Below, one piece after another: positions 24,557 to 34,080 of a stretch of DNA of 39,304 bases; the first letter of the stretch is position 1, and every line of letters starts with the position of its first letter. Source of the stretch: Pseudorhodoferax sp. Leaf274 (lineage in GTDB: Bacteria; Pseudomonadota; Gammaproteobacteria; Burkholderiales; Burkholderiaceae_C); assembly GCF_001422445.1 (NCBI RefSeq), contig NZ_LMNA01000013.1:143-39446 (forward strand). Direction: 5' to 3'. The notes under the pieces were generated by a model, which did no database searches, was not told where the DNA came from, and saw nothing but the letters and a program-made list of their open reading frames with translations. The translations under genes were made by a program, and so were the position numbers.

Positions 24557-27076
24557 TCAGGCGGCGGCGCGGCGCAGCGTGTCGACCACGGGCCGGCGCA
24601 GCACGTCGCGCAGACCCCACCAGCCCGCGCCGAGCGCCAGCACGGCGCCGGCCAGCGCGCCGAACAGCGGCACCCACAGCGAGGCCGACCACGCGAAATC
24701 GAACACGAAGCGCGCCAGCGCCCAACCCACGGCCATCGCCACCAGCGTGGCCAGCAGGCCGGCCAACACGCCCACGCCGGCCAGTTCGGCCCGCTGCACC
24801 TGGCGCAGCAGCGCGCTGCTGGCGCCCACGGCCCGCATGATCGCGAACTCGCGCGCGCGCTCCTCGCGCGTGGCCGTGATCGCGGCGAACAGCACCACCA
24901 GGCCGGCCGCCAGCGTGAAGCCGAACAGGAACTCCACCGCGCGCACCACCTGGTCCAGCACGCGCTGCACCTGGGCCAGCGCCGTGCTCATGTCCACGTT
25001 GGTCACGTTCGGGAAGGCGCGCACGAGCGCGTTGTCGAAGCCGGCCGTCTCGGGCGCGCGGTAGGCGGCCAGGTAGGTGATGGGCAGGTCGGGCATCGCG
25101 GCCACCGGGTACATCACGAAGAAGTTGGCGTGCAGCGAACCCCAGTCGACCTTGCGCAGCGAGGTGATGCGCGCGTCCGACGGGATGCCGCCGATGTCGA
25201 AGCGCAGCGTGTCGCCCAGCTTCAAGCCGAGCGTTTGCGCGAGCCCCTCCTCCACGCTCACGGCACCCTGCTCGTCGGGCGTCCAGCGGCCGGCGACCAG
25301 CGCGTTGTGCGGCGGCTGCTGGGCGGCGTGCGAGAGGTTGAACTCGCGGTCGACCAGGCGCTGGGCGCGCTCGTCCACGTAGTCGGCCGGGTTCACGGGC
25401 TTGTCGTTCACGGCCACCAGGCGGCCGCGGAACATGGGGTACCAGTCGTACTGGCGCACGCCGGCATCGTCCAGCGTCTTGCGGAACGCATCGCCCTGCT
25501 CGGGCAGGATGTTGATGACGAAGCGGTTGGGCGCGTCCGGCGGCGTGGCCTGGCGCCAGGCGCCGATCAGGTCGGTGCGCAGCAGCACCAGCAGCACCAG
25601 GGCCAGCAGCCCGACCGACAGCGCGCTGACCTGCACCACCGTGTAGGCCGGCCGCGCCGACACCTGGCGCGTGGCCAGCACCAGCCAGCGCGGCGCGGTG
25701 CTCTCGTTGACGCTGCGGCGCAGCAGCCACACCGCCACCCACGACAGCGCGGCGAACACCAGCACCGCACCGGCGAATCCGCCGACCGCGATCAGCCCGA
25801 GCTTGATGTCGCTGCTGACGGCCAGCAGCAGACCCGCGAAGCCCGCCACGCCCAGCGCCAGGACGGCGATGGAGGCCGGCTTCAACTGCCCCACGTCGCG
25901 CCGGATCACACGCAACGGCGGCACCTTGGCCAGCTGCAGCACGGGCGGCAGGCCGAAGGCGAACAGCAGCGTGAGCCCGATGCCCAGCCCGTAGGCCACC
26001 GGCCACAACGTGGCGGCCGGCAAGGTGGCCTCCACCAGCCCGGCCAGCAGCAGCACGAACAGGTAGTGCACGCCGAAGCCCAGGGCCACGCCCAGCGCGC
26101 TGGCGAACAGGCCGACCAGCGCGAACTCGAAGCTGTAGGACAGCGCGATCGTGCGCTGCGACAGGCCCAGCACGCGCAGCATGGCGCAGTCGTCCAGGTG
26201 CTTGGCCGCGAACGCGCGCGCGGCCAGCGCCACGGCCACGGCAGAGAGCAGCGCCGACAGCAGCGCCACCAGACTCAGGAATTTCTCGGCCCGGTCCAGC
26301 GTCTGACGCATCTCGGGCCGGCCGCTTTCGATGGACTCGAGCCGCAGGCCGCGCGCCTCGCGCTTCTGGATCTGCGCGTCGGCCCAGCGCGTGAAGCGCT
26401 GCACGGCGGGCTCGTCGCCGGCCACGGCGAAGCGGTAGGTGATGCGGCTGGCCGGCTGCACCAGGTGCGTGGCCGGCAGGTCGGCCGCATTGACCATCAC
26501 CCGCGGTGCGAAGCTCATGAAGCCGCCGCCGCGGTCGGGCTCGATCACGATGATGCGCGCGATGCGAAAGCTGCTGTCGCCCAGCAGCAGGGCGTCGCCC
26601 ATCTTCAGGTCCAGCGCGGCCAGCAGCGGCGCATCGACCCAGGCCTCGCCCGGCCCCGGAACATCGCGCGTGTTGCCACCCTCCTCGCCCGGCTGCTGCG
26701 CCACCTGGAGGCTGCCGCGCAGCGGGTAGCCCGCGGGCACGGCCTTCAGCGCCACCAGGCGGCTGGCACCGCCCTGCGCCTCGCCCGCACGGCCCATGGT
26801 CGGAAAGCCCAGCGTGGTGACCGCCTGCAGACCCAGCGCACGGGCCTGCTCCTCGAACGCGGCCGGGGTCGGGTTGTCGCTGGCCACCACCGCGTCGCCG
26901 CCGATCAGCTGGCGCGCGTCGCGTTGCAGCCCGCCCTGCAGCCGGTCGGCGAAGAAGCCCACGGCGGTCAGCGCCGCCACCGCCAAGGTCACGGCCACCA
27001 GCAGCAGGCGCAGTTCGCCCGAGCGCAGGTCGCGCCACAACGTGCGCCACCCCAGGGAAAGAAAGGATTGATTCAC
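24557..27076 (-). CDS. FtsX/YbbP-type ABC transporter permease
   Basis: This 839-residue membrane protein matches the YbbP/FtsX-like (MacB-type) permease family, whose members couple to a YbbA/LolD-type ATPase to move lipids, lipoproteins or peptides. An N-terminal membrane segment lies at about 23-43 (LRLLLVAVTLAVAALTAVGF). A large periplasmic domain follows, then an FtsX core at about 255-460, further helices, a second periplasmic domain and a C-terminal FtsX core at about 715-830 (FLFGFTLAAGLVVLFAAITA, REFAIMRAVGASSALL). The start is GTG with a GGAG ribosome site 6 bases upstream. No ATPase gene adjoins it on either side, unlike the usual ybbA-ybbP pair. It diverges from the SMP-30 gene. 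Confidence 0.88.
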   Translation of the reverse strand: MNQSFLSLGWRTLWRDLRSGELRLLLVAVTLAVAALTAVGFFADRLQGGLQRDARQLIGGDAVVASDNPTPAAFEEQARALGLQAVTTLGFPTMGRAGEAQGGASRLVALKAVPAGYPLRGSLQVAQQPGEEGGNTRDVPGPGEAWVDAPLLAALDLKMGDALLLGDSSFRIARIIVIEPDRGGGFMSFAPRVMVNAADLPATHLVQPASRITYRFAVAGDEPAVQRFTRWADAQIQKREARGLRLESIESGRPEMRQTLDRAEKFLSLVALLSALLSAVAVALAARAFAAKHLDDCAMLRVLGLSQRTIALSYSFEFALVGLFASALGVALGFGVHYLFVLLLAGLVEATLPAATLWPVAYGLGIGLTLLFAFGLPPVLQLAKVPPLRVIRRDVGQLKPASIAVLALGVAGFAGLLLAVSSDIKLGLIAVGGFAGAVLVFAALSWVAVWLLRRSVNESTAPRWLVLATRQVSARPAYTVVQVSALSVGLLALVLLVLLRTDLIGAWRQATPPDAPNRFVINILPEQGDAFRKTLDDAGVRQYDWYPMFRGRLVAVNDKPVNPADYVDERAQRLVDREFNLSHAAQQPPHNALVAGRWTPDEQGAVSVEEGLAQTLGLKLGDTLRFDIGGIPSDARITSLRKVDWGSLHANFFVMYPVAAMPDLPITYLAAYRAPETAGFDNALVRAFPNVTNVDMSTALAQVQRVLDQVVRAVEFLFGFTLAAGLVVLFAAITATREERAREFAIMRAVGASSALLRQVQRAELAGVGVLAGLLATLVAMAVGWALARFVFDFAWSASLWVPLFGALAGAVLALGAGWWGLRDVLRRPVVDTLRRAAA

Positions 27077-27184
27077 GGCCGGCTCCGAAGCAGCAGGGGA
27101 TTATCCGGGTGCCCCGCGCCAGCGCGAATGGCCTTGCCACGGCGGGCATACTGCAAAGCCTTCCTCCGCTCCGTCCTACGCACC

Positions 27185-28123
27185 ATGTGGCAACCCGCGA
27201 CCCGCTACCCCGACCCTGCCGTCGTCGTCCTCGATCCCCGCTTCGCCAAGTACCGCGTCAGCTCGGCCGCGGTCGAGCGCATCGCCACCGGCATGCGCTG
27301 GGCCGAGGGCCCGGTGTGGTTCGGCGACGGCCGCTACCTGCTCTGGAGCGACGTGCCGAACGACCGCATCATGCGGTGGGACGAAGCCACCGGCGCCGTC
27401 AGCGTGTTCCGCCAACCGTCCGGCAACGCCAACGGCCACACGCGCGACCGCCAGGGCCGGCTGGTCGGCTGCGAGCACCTGGGACGGCGCATCGTGCGCA
27501 CCGAGTACGACGGCAGCACCACGACGCTGGTCGACCGCTTCGAAGGCGCCCGGCTGAACTCGCCGAACGACATCGTGGTCAAGTCCGACGGCAGCATCTG
27601 GTTCACCGATCCGCCGTTCGGCATCCTGGGCTGGTACGAGGGCGTGCCGGCCCAACCCGAGCGGCCCGAATGCGTCTACCGCTTCGATCCGGCCACGGGC
27701 CAGACGACGGTGGTGACCGACGCCGTGGCCCGCCCCAACGGCCTGTGCTTCTCGCCCGACGAGAAGCTGCTCTACGTGGTCGAGTCCGGCGCGGCGCCCA
27801 AGCGCATCCGCGTGTTCGACGTCGCTGCCGACGGCACCGCGCTGACGAACGACCGCGTGTTCCACACCTGCGGAGAGAACGAATCGCCCGACGGCTTCCG
27901 CTGCGACGTGGACGGCAACCTGTGGGCCGGCTGGGGCACGGGCGAAGGCAACGACGGCGTGCGCATCTTCGCGCCCGACGGCACCACGATCGGCCGCATC
28001 CACCTGCCCGAGCGCTGCGCCAACCTGTGCTTCGGTGGGCGGCACCGCAACCGGCTCTTCATGGCGGCCAGCCAGTCGGTCTATTCGCTGTATGTGAACA
28101 CGCAGGGGGCGGTGGGGGGCTGA
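27185..28123 (+). CDS. SMP-30/gluconolactonase-family hydrolase
   Basis: This 312-residue six-bladed beta-propeller protein belongs to the SMP-30/gluconolactonase/LRE family, which hydrolyses sugar or other lactones using one divalent metal. Metal-site landmarks are Glu41 in WAEGPVWF, the Asn in NSPNDIVVKSDGSIWFTDPP, and the Asp in PDGFRCDVDGNLWAG. Blade repeats such as GDGRYLLWSDVPNDRI, HTRDRQGRLVGCEHLGRR and FSPDEKLLYVVESG are clear. No signal peptide is seen, so it is probably cytoplasmic. ATG 27185 begins the conserved fold; the same frame is open for over 4 kb upstream, but that sequence is the antisense of the permease. The convergent Bug gene follows across a hairpin. Confidence 0.9.
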   Translation: MWQPATRYPDPAVVVLDPRFAKYRVSSAAVERIATGMRWAEGPVWFGDGRYLLWSDVPNDRIMRWDEATGAVSVFRQPSGNANGHTRDRQGRLVGCEHLGRRIVRTEYDGSTTTLVDRFEGARLNSPNDIVVKSDGSIWFTDPPFGILGWYEGVPAQPERPECVYRFDPATGQTTVVTDAVARPNGLCFSPDEKLLYVVESGAAPKRIRVFDVAADGTALTNDRVFHTCGENESPDGFRCDVDGNLWAGWGTGEGNDGVRIFAPDGTTIGRIHLPERCANLCFGGRHRNRLFMAASQSVYSLYVNTQGAVGG

Positions 28124-28126
28124 CAA

Positions 28127-28165
28127 ACCCTGCAACTCTTCCACTGCGCGGAAGATCTGCAGGGT
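28127..28165. terminator. Bidirectional terminator-like hairpin between SMP-30 and Bug genes
   Basis: ACCCTGCA (28127-28134) pairs with TGCAGGGT (28158-28165), and TCTTCC (28137-28142) pairs with GGAAGA (28150-28155). Together they form a 14-bp stem with one 2x2 internal loop and a 7-base terminal loop. It fills the 51-bp gap between two convergent stop codons. Minus-strand transcripts have a short T run after it; plus-strand transcripts do not. Confidence 0.65.
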
Positions 28166-28174
28166 CGGGCGACC

Positions 28175-29170
28175 TTAGCCCTCGATCTTGAACCCCGTCT
28201 CCTTGACCACGCGCTGCCAGCGCGCGTAGTCGTCGCCGATCAGCTTGGCGAACTCGGCCGGCCCGCTGCCCACGGGCGTGTGGTCCAGGCCCTTGAGGCG
28301 TTCCTGCATCTCGGGTGTGCGCACGATCTTCTGCACCTCGGCCGACAGGCGGTCGACGATGGCCTTGGGCGTGCCCTTGGGGGCCAGCAGGCCGGACCAG
28401 CTGGCGAAGTCCATGTCCTTCACGCCCAGCTCGGCCAGCGTGGGCACGTCGGGCAGCGAGGCCGCGCGCTGCGGTGCGACCACGGCCAGCGCGCGCACCT
28501 TGCCGGCCTTGATCTGCGGCAGCGTGACGAAGGAGTCGAAGGACACATCGACCTCGCCCTTGACCACGGCCTGCGCCTGCATCGAGGTGCCCTTGTACTG
28601 GGCGTTGATCAGGGTCGGGGCACCGATCACGCGCTTGAGCTGGTCGGTGGCCAGCACGATCATGCTGCTGCCCGACGATGCGCTGAGCGGCGGGTTGCCG
28701 GCCTTGGCCAGCGCCGCGAACTCGGCGAAGTTCTTCACGGGCAGGCCTTCGCGCGCCACGATCACGAACGGGATGGAACTGATCAGGCTGATCGGCTCCC
28801 AGCTGTCGAGCGCGTGGAACTTCGTCTTGTAGATCACCGGCGCCAGCGCCTGCGCGCCCGCGGTGTTCATGAGCAGCGTGTAGCCGTCGGGCGCGGCGCG
28901 CGCGGCGATGTCCATGCCGATCACGCCGTTGGCGCCGCCCTTGTTGTCGACGATGAAAGGCTGGCCCAGGGCTTCCTGCAGCTTCTGGGCGATGAGCCGG
29001 GCCACGATGTCGGTGGAGCCGCCGGCCGTGTAGGGCACGACCATGGTCACGGGGCGGTTGGGATAGGCGTCGCTGGCCCGGGCCGGCAGTGCCCCGGCGA
29101 CCAGCGCGGTGGCGATGCCGCCCAGTGCGGCACGGCGGCTGGGATGAGGGTTGCGGTCGATGGCGTTCAT
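28175..29170 (-). CDS. Bug/TctC-family periplasmic solute-binding protein 4
   Basis: This 331-residue protein has a signal peptide with PSRRAALGG (twin-arginine-like) and cleavage near residue 33 (LPARASDA-YPNRP). Family segments are YPNRPVTMVVPYTAGGSTD, PFIVDNKGGANGVIGMDI, APDGYTLLMNTAGAQALAP, INAQYKGTSMQAQAVVKG and LPDVPTLAELGVKD. ATG 29170 with a GGGAGA site is chosen over a start 13 codons upstream. It diverges from the AraC-type gene, with 203 bp between them. The next gene beyond AraC is an amidase, so the ligand may be an amide or a carboxylate derived from it. This is context inference only. Confidence 0.92.
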   Translation of the reverse strand: MNAIDRNPHPSRRAALGGIATALVAGALPARASDAYPNRPVTMVVPYTAGGSTDIVARLIAQKLQEALGQPFIVDNKGGANGVIGMDIAARAAPDGYTLLMNTAGAQALAPVIYKTKFHALDSWEPISLISSIPFVIVAREGLPVKNFAEFAALAKAGNPPLSASSGSSMIVLATDQLKRVIGAPTLINAQYKGTSMQAQAVVKGEVDVSFDSFVTLPQIKAGKVRALAVVAPQRAASLPDVPTLAELGVKDMDFASWSGLLAPKGTPKAIVDRLSAEVQKIVRTPEMQERLKGLDHTPVGSGPAEFAKLIGDDYARWQRVVKETGFKIEG

Positions 29171-29341
29171 GGTTGTCTCCCGGAATGGCCCGGGCATTGT
29201 GATCAGCACCCTGCGCCAGCCCCACTGGGTTTCCCCCAGCGAGGTGTCGCCAAGGTGCCGCGGGCTGGCCTAGGGAAAGCGCGGATGCACCGCGGAAAGT
29301 CTTGCCGTATCTATCGAAGCGTGCCTCGGCCACCGCGGGAG

Positions 29342-29353
29342 CGAGGCGCCTCG
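29342..29353. promoter_or_regulatory. 12-bp perfect palindrome before the AraC-type gene
   Basis: CGAGGCGCCTCG at 29342-29353 is self-complementary and ends 20 bp before the AraC ATG. A further GCCTCG at 29323-29328 could pair with its first half. Immediately after it, GTCCTTCCG (29357-29365) matches the core of the direct repeats before the amidase gene. It may be an autoregulatory site or a leader hairpin; in GC-rich DNA a chance palindrome is also possible. Confidence 0.3.
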
Positions 29354-29373
29354 ACCGTCCTTCCGCGCAGCCC

Positions 29374-30306
29374 ATGGCCATCGAATACTCCACCGCTGCC
29401 GTCGCCCCTGTCCACCGCTTCGACTACTGGAGCGATGTGGTGTGCCGCCACTGCATTCCCGCGGCCAGCCGCATGCTGGCCGAGGGCCCGTTCGACGGCG
29501 CGCTCGCCGTGCGCCACGTCGGCGTCGTCGACATCGCCACCATGGCAGCGCCGCTGCACCACTGGTCGCGCGAGAGCGGCCACCTGCGGATCCGTGACGA
29601 CGACGACCTGTGGATCGCCTGCATGCGCGCGGGCGAAGGCGTGCTCGAACAGGGCGGCCGACAGGCCCGCCTGCGCGCGCACGGCATGGTGCTGTACGAC
29701 GCCGCGCGGCCCTTCCAATGCACGATGGCACCGCAGGCCATCGACCTGTGCCGCTTTCCGCGCCGGGCGCTGCTGCAGCGCTACCCCGGCGCCGAGCGCA
29801 TGACCGCGCTGCTGCTGGACGACGGCAAGCCCGCCGCTGCGCAACTGCGCGCGCTGATCGCGCAGGCCGCGGACATCGACTTCGACGGGCTGCGGCCAGG
29901 CGCGGCCGAACGGTTCGGCAGCACCCTGCTCGACCTCCTGGGCCTGGTGCTCGAGTTCCAGGCCGACGTGCAGGAACGTCCTGCGGAACGCGACCTGCAT
30001 GCCCGCATGTCGGCCTACGTCCAGCGGTATTTCCTGGAGCCGGGGCTGTGCCTGCAGACGATCGCCGATGCGCACCATGTCTCGACCCGCACCGTGACGC
30101 GCGCGTTCGCCCGGCACGGGCACACGCCGATGGGCATGGTCTGGCAGCTGCGCCTGCAGGCGAGCCGGCAGGCGCTGGCCGAGGGCCGCGCGCGCAGCGT
30201 GACCGAGGCCGCCTTCGACCACGGGTTCTCCGACGTCTCGCACTACAGCCGGGCCTTCCGCAAGGCCTTCGGCAGCGCGCCGCACCTGCTGCTGCGCAGC
30301 CGCTGA
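29374..30306 (+). CDS. AraC-family transcriptional regulator
   Basis: This 310-residue regulator has an N-terminal AraC-binding-like (cupin-type) domain at about 10-190. It includes FDYWSDVVCRHC and a DDDLWIACMRAGEGVLEQ strand region, as in FeaR/XylS-like activators. The C-terminal double HTH spans about 207-308, with LCLQTIADAHHVSTRTVTRA, RLQASRQALAEGRA and VTEAAFDHGFSDVSHYSRAF, the second-HTH signature. ATG 29374 begins the conserved domain; an in-frame ATG 24 codons upstream lies in the palindromic leader region. It sits between a divergent Bug gene and a codirectional amidase 150 bp downstream. A 21-bp-spaced direct repeat before the amidase suggests that gene is its target. Confidence 0.92.
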   Translation: MAIEYSTAAVAPVHRFDYWSDVVCRHCIPAASRMLAEGPFDGALAVRHVGVVDIATMAAPLHHWSRESGHLRIRDDDDLWIACMRAGEGVLEQGGRQARLRAHGMVLYDAARPFQCTMAPQAIDLCRFPRRALLQRYPGAERMTALLLDDGKPAAAQLRALIAQAADIDFDGLRPGAAERFGSTLLDLLGLVLEFQADVQERPAERDLHARMSAYVQRYFLEPGLCLQTIADAHHVSTRTVTRAFARHGHTPMGMVWQLRLQASRQALAEGRARSVTEAAFDHGFSDVSHYSRAFRKAFGSAPHLLLRSR

Positions 30307-30336
30307 ACGCCGCGTGGCGGCGAGAGCGCAGCGCGG

Positions 30337-30369
30337 CTGTCCTTCCGGGCACGGCACCTGTCCTTGCGG
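30337..30369 (+). promoter_or_regulatory. Candidate AraC-type operator: 12-bp direct repeats 21 bp apart
   Basis: CTGTCCTTCCGG (30337-30348) and CTGTCCTTGCGG (30358-30369) match in 11 of 12 positions with a 21-bp centre spacing, two DNA turns apart. AraC-family proteins characteristically bind such same-direction half-sites next to the promoter. The pair lies 88 bp upstream of the amidase ATG and just after the AraC gene. A possible -10 (TAAGGT, 30396-30401) follows 26 bp later. The core GTCCTTCCG also occurs at 29357-29365. Confidence 0.6.
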
Positions 30370-30408
30370 AGCCGGCGCAGCCGTGGCGCGGGCGCTAAGG
30401 TTCGCAGC

Positions 30409-30433
30409 GGGCGGGCCGTCCCGTGGCCCGCCC
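30409..30433 (+). promoter_or_regulatory. Strong GC hairpin in the amidase leader
   Basis: GGGCGGGCC (30409-30417) pairs perfectly with GGCCCGCCC (30425-30433) around a 7-base loop, 23 bp before the amidase ATG. No T run follows, so it is a poor intrinsic terminator. It may be a transcript hairpin that affects amidase expression or the 3' end of the AraC message. Confidence 0.45.
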
Positions 30434-30456
30434 GGTTCATCCACACGAGCAAGCAC

Positions 30457-31878
30457 ATGGCAGACAACGAACTCCACTACCTCGAACTGCTGGACATCGG
30501 CCGGCAGATCCAGTCGCGCGAACGATCCTCCGCCGAGGTCACGCAGGCCTTGCTGGCCCGCATCGCGTCCCTCGACCCGCACCTGCACAGCTACGCCTGC
30601 CTGATGGCCGAGCAGGCGCTGACGGACGCGCACCGGGCCGACGCCGAGATCGCAGCCGGCCACGCGCGCGGCCCCTTGCACGGCGTCCCGCTGGCGGTCA
30701 AGGACCTGTTGTGGACCAAGGGCACGCCCACGGGCCACGGCATGACGATCCACCGGGATTTCCGCCCCAAGGAGGACGCGACCGTCGTGCGGCGCCTGCG
30801 CGAGGCCGGGGCCGTGCTGCTGGGCAAGCTGCAGCAGACCGAAGGCGCCTTTGCCGACCACCACCCCGGGATCACGCCGCCGGTGAACCCCTGGGGCGCG
30901 GCGCTGTGGCCCGGCGCCTCGTCCAGCGGCTCCGGCGTGGCCACCGCGGCCGGCCTGTGCTTCGGCGCGCTGGGCACGGACACCGGCGGGTCGATCCGCT
31001 TCCCCTCGGCGGCGAACGGCATCACCGGTCTCAAGCCGACCTGGGGCCGCGTCAGCCGCCATGGCGCGTTCGAGCTGGCCGCATCGCTGGACCACATCGG
31101 CCCCATGGCCCGCAGCGCGGCCGACGCGGGTGCAATCCTCGCCGCCATCGCCGGCGCCGACCCGCTGGACCCGACGGCCGCGCAGCAGCCTGTGCCCGAC
31201 TACCTGGCAAGCATGACGCGCGGCGTGCGCGGCCTGCGCGTGGGCATCGATCGCGGCTGGACACTGGACCGCGTCGACGGGCCGACCCGCGCGGTGCTGC
31301 AGGACGCCCTGCGCACGGTGCAAGAACTCGGTGCCGCCGTGCACGAGATCGCTTTCCCCGACACCACGCAGGCCGTGCTGGACTGGCTGCCGCTGTGCGC
31401 GGTGGAAACCGCCGTCGCGCACGAGGCCACCTTCCCCGCGCGGCGCGGCGAATACGGTCCGGGCCTGGCCGCGTTGATCGACGCCGGCCGCGGCATGGGC
31501 GCCATGGACTACCAGAGGCTGCTGCTGCGGCGTGCCGACCTCTGCGGCCGGGTGGCCGCACTGTTCGAGTCGGTGGACCTGCTGCTGGTGCCCGCCACGG
31601 CCATCGCCGCCCCGACCGTGCAGCGGATGGCCACGTTCGCGCAGGATGCCGAACTGCTCTCCGGCATGCTGCGCTACACCTGCCCGTTCGACCTGACCGG
31701 CAGCCCCACCATCACGCTGCCGGGCGGCACCACGGCCGAGGGCGCGCCGGTGGCCTTGCAGTTCGTCGCGCCGCACTTCGGCGAGCACCTGCTGGTGCAG
31801 GCCGGTTGGGCCTACCAGCGCGCCACCGACTGGCACAGACGGCATCCGGCGCCCGGAGCCACGGCGCGCTCGGCGTGA
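30457..31878 (+). CDS. Amidase (amidase signature family)
   Basis: This 473-residue enzyme has the amidase signature fold with the Ser-cisSer-Lys triad. Lys82 is in LAVKDLLWTKG, the cis-Ser at about 155 in the Ser/Gly-rich loop GASSSGSG, and the nucleophile Ser179 in TDTGGSIRFPSAANG. The family C-terminal FDLTGSPTITLPGG segment is also present. It hydrolyses a C-N amide bond; specificity is not readable, and it is not GatA-like in context (no gatB/gatC). ATG 30457 (MADNELHYL) starts just before the conserved helix. It follows the AraC-type regulator and is probably induced by it. The neighbouring Bug protein may import the amide or the acid product. Confidence 0.9.
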   Translation: MADNELHYLELLDIGRQIQSRERSSAEVTQALLARIASLDPHLHSYACLMAEQALTDAHRADAEIAAGHARGPLHGVPLAVKDLLWTKGTPTGHGMTIHRDFRPKEDATVVRRLREAGAVLLGKLQQTEGAFADHHPGITPPVNPWGAALWPGASSSGSGVATAAGLCFGALGTDTGGSIRFPSAANGITGLKPTWGRVSRHGAFELAASLDHIGPMARSAADAGAILAAIAGADPLDPTAAQQPVPDYLASMTRGVRGLRVGIDRGWTLDRVDGPTRAVLQDALRTVQELGAAVHEIAFPDTTQAVLDWLPLCAVETAVAHEATFPARRGEYGPGLAALIDAGRGMGAMDYQRLLLRRADLCGRVAALFESVDLLLVPATAIAAPTVQRMATFAQDAELLSGMLRYTCPFDLTGSPTITLPGGTTAEGAPVALQFVAPHFGEHLLVQAGWAYQRATDWHRRHPAPGATARSA

Positions 31879-31917
31879 CGGCGGCCATGCGCCGGGCCGG
31901 GGCATGGCCCGGGCGGC

Positions 31918-32616
31918 TCAGCTGGCGATGCGCAGGCCGTCGCGCAGGAGCTCCACGCCCAGCTCGTGCAGGCCGTTCCAGACGATCTGCACGCCCAGGC
32001 ACAGCAGGATGAAGGCCGACAGCCGCAGGAAGATGATCATGCCGGCCTCGCCCAGCGGCTTGAGCAGCTTCTCGGCATAGCGGTAGGCCAGGTAGACCAG
32101 CACGCCGATGGCCAGCAGCGCCAGCACCGCGCCGCCGGTGCGCGCCAGCGCGAGCGACAGCTTGGGGTCGGCCAGCGACACGCCGACCGTGATGGCGGCC
32201 GTGATCGACCCCGGGCCCGAGGTGATCGGGAAGGTCAGCGGGTAGAAGGCCTGGCGCCTGGCCATCTCGGGCGTGTACGCCTCGGCCAGCGAGGTGCGGC
32301 TGTCGCTCGTGCTCTGCGAGGTGTTGAGCAGCCGCCAGGCACTGGCCGCGACGATGAGGCCGCCCCCCACGCGCACGATGGGCAGCGAGATGCCGAAGAA
32401 GTCCAGCACGTAGACGCCCACCACCATGGCGCCCAGCATGAGCCAGAACACGTTGCGCGCGATGCGCCGCGCCAGCAGCGCGCGCGTGGGCGGGGATGCG
32501 CCCTCGGTCAGGCTCAGGAACACCGGCGCCGCGGCGGCCGGGTTCAGGATCGGCAACACGGTCACGAACGCGAACAGGAAGCCCTTGCCCAGGGCGGCCA
32601 GCAGTTCCAGCGTCAT
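31918..32616 (-). CDS. MarC-family integral membrane protein
   Basis: This 232-residue protein has about six transmembrane helices and belongs to the MarC (UPF0056) family. The N-terminal segment FVTVLPILNPAAAAPVFLSL and the central FPLTFPITSGPGSITAAIT-like segment (YPLTFPITSGPGSITAAITV) are the family signatures. The latter lies at about 124-143. The C-terminal half has RLSAFILLCLGVQIVWNG. The function of MarC proteins is unresolved; early links to multiple antibiotic resistance were not upheld. It is on the minus strand 27 bp after argG and 39 bp from the convergent amidase stop, so it may be cotranscribed with argG by proximity only. Confidence 0.9.
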   Translation of the reverse strand: MTLELLAALGKGFLFAFVTVLPILNPAAAAPVFLSLTEGASPPTRALLARRIARNVFWLMLGAMVVGVYVLDFFGISLPIVRVGGGLIVAASAWRLLNTSQSTSDSRTSLAEAYTPEMARRQAFYPLTFPITSGPGSITAAITVGVSLADPKLSLALARTGGAVLALLAIGVLVYLAYRYAEKLLKPLGEAGMIIFLRLSAFILLCLGVQIVWNGLHELGVELLRDGLRIAS

Positions 32617-32643
32617 CGCGCGCCGACGTGCAGGGGCCCGGCC

Positions 32644-34059
<1,416 letters not shown>

Positions 34060-34080
34060 AATCGCCGGACAATGAGGACA

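Noticed and set aside
23108-28123. A single 1671-codon plus-strand gene
   Set aside because: Only its last 312 codons match a family (SMP-30). The rest is antisense to the globin and permease genes and overlaps the LysR gene in another frame; it is open because of GC-rich codon usage.
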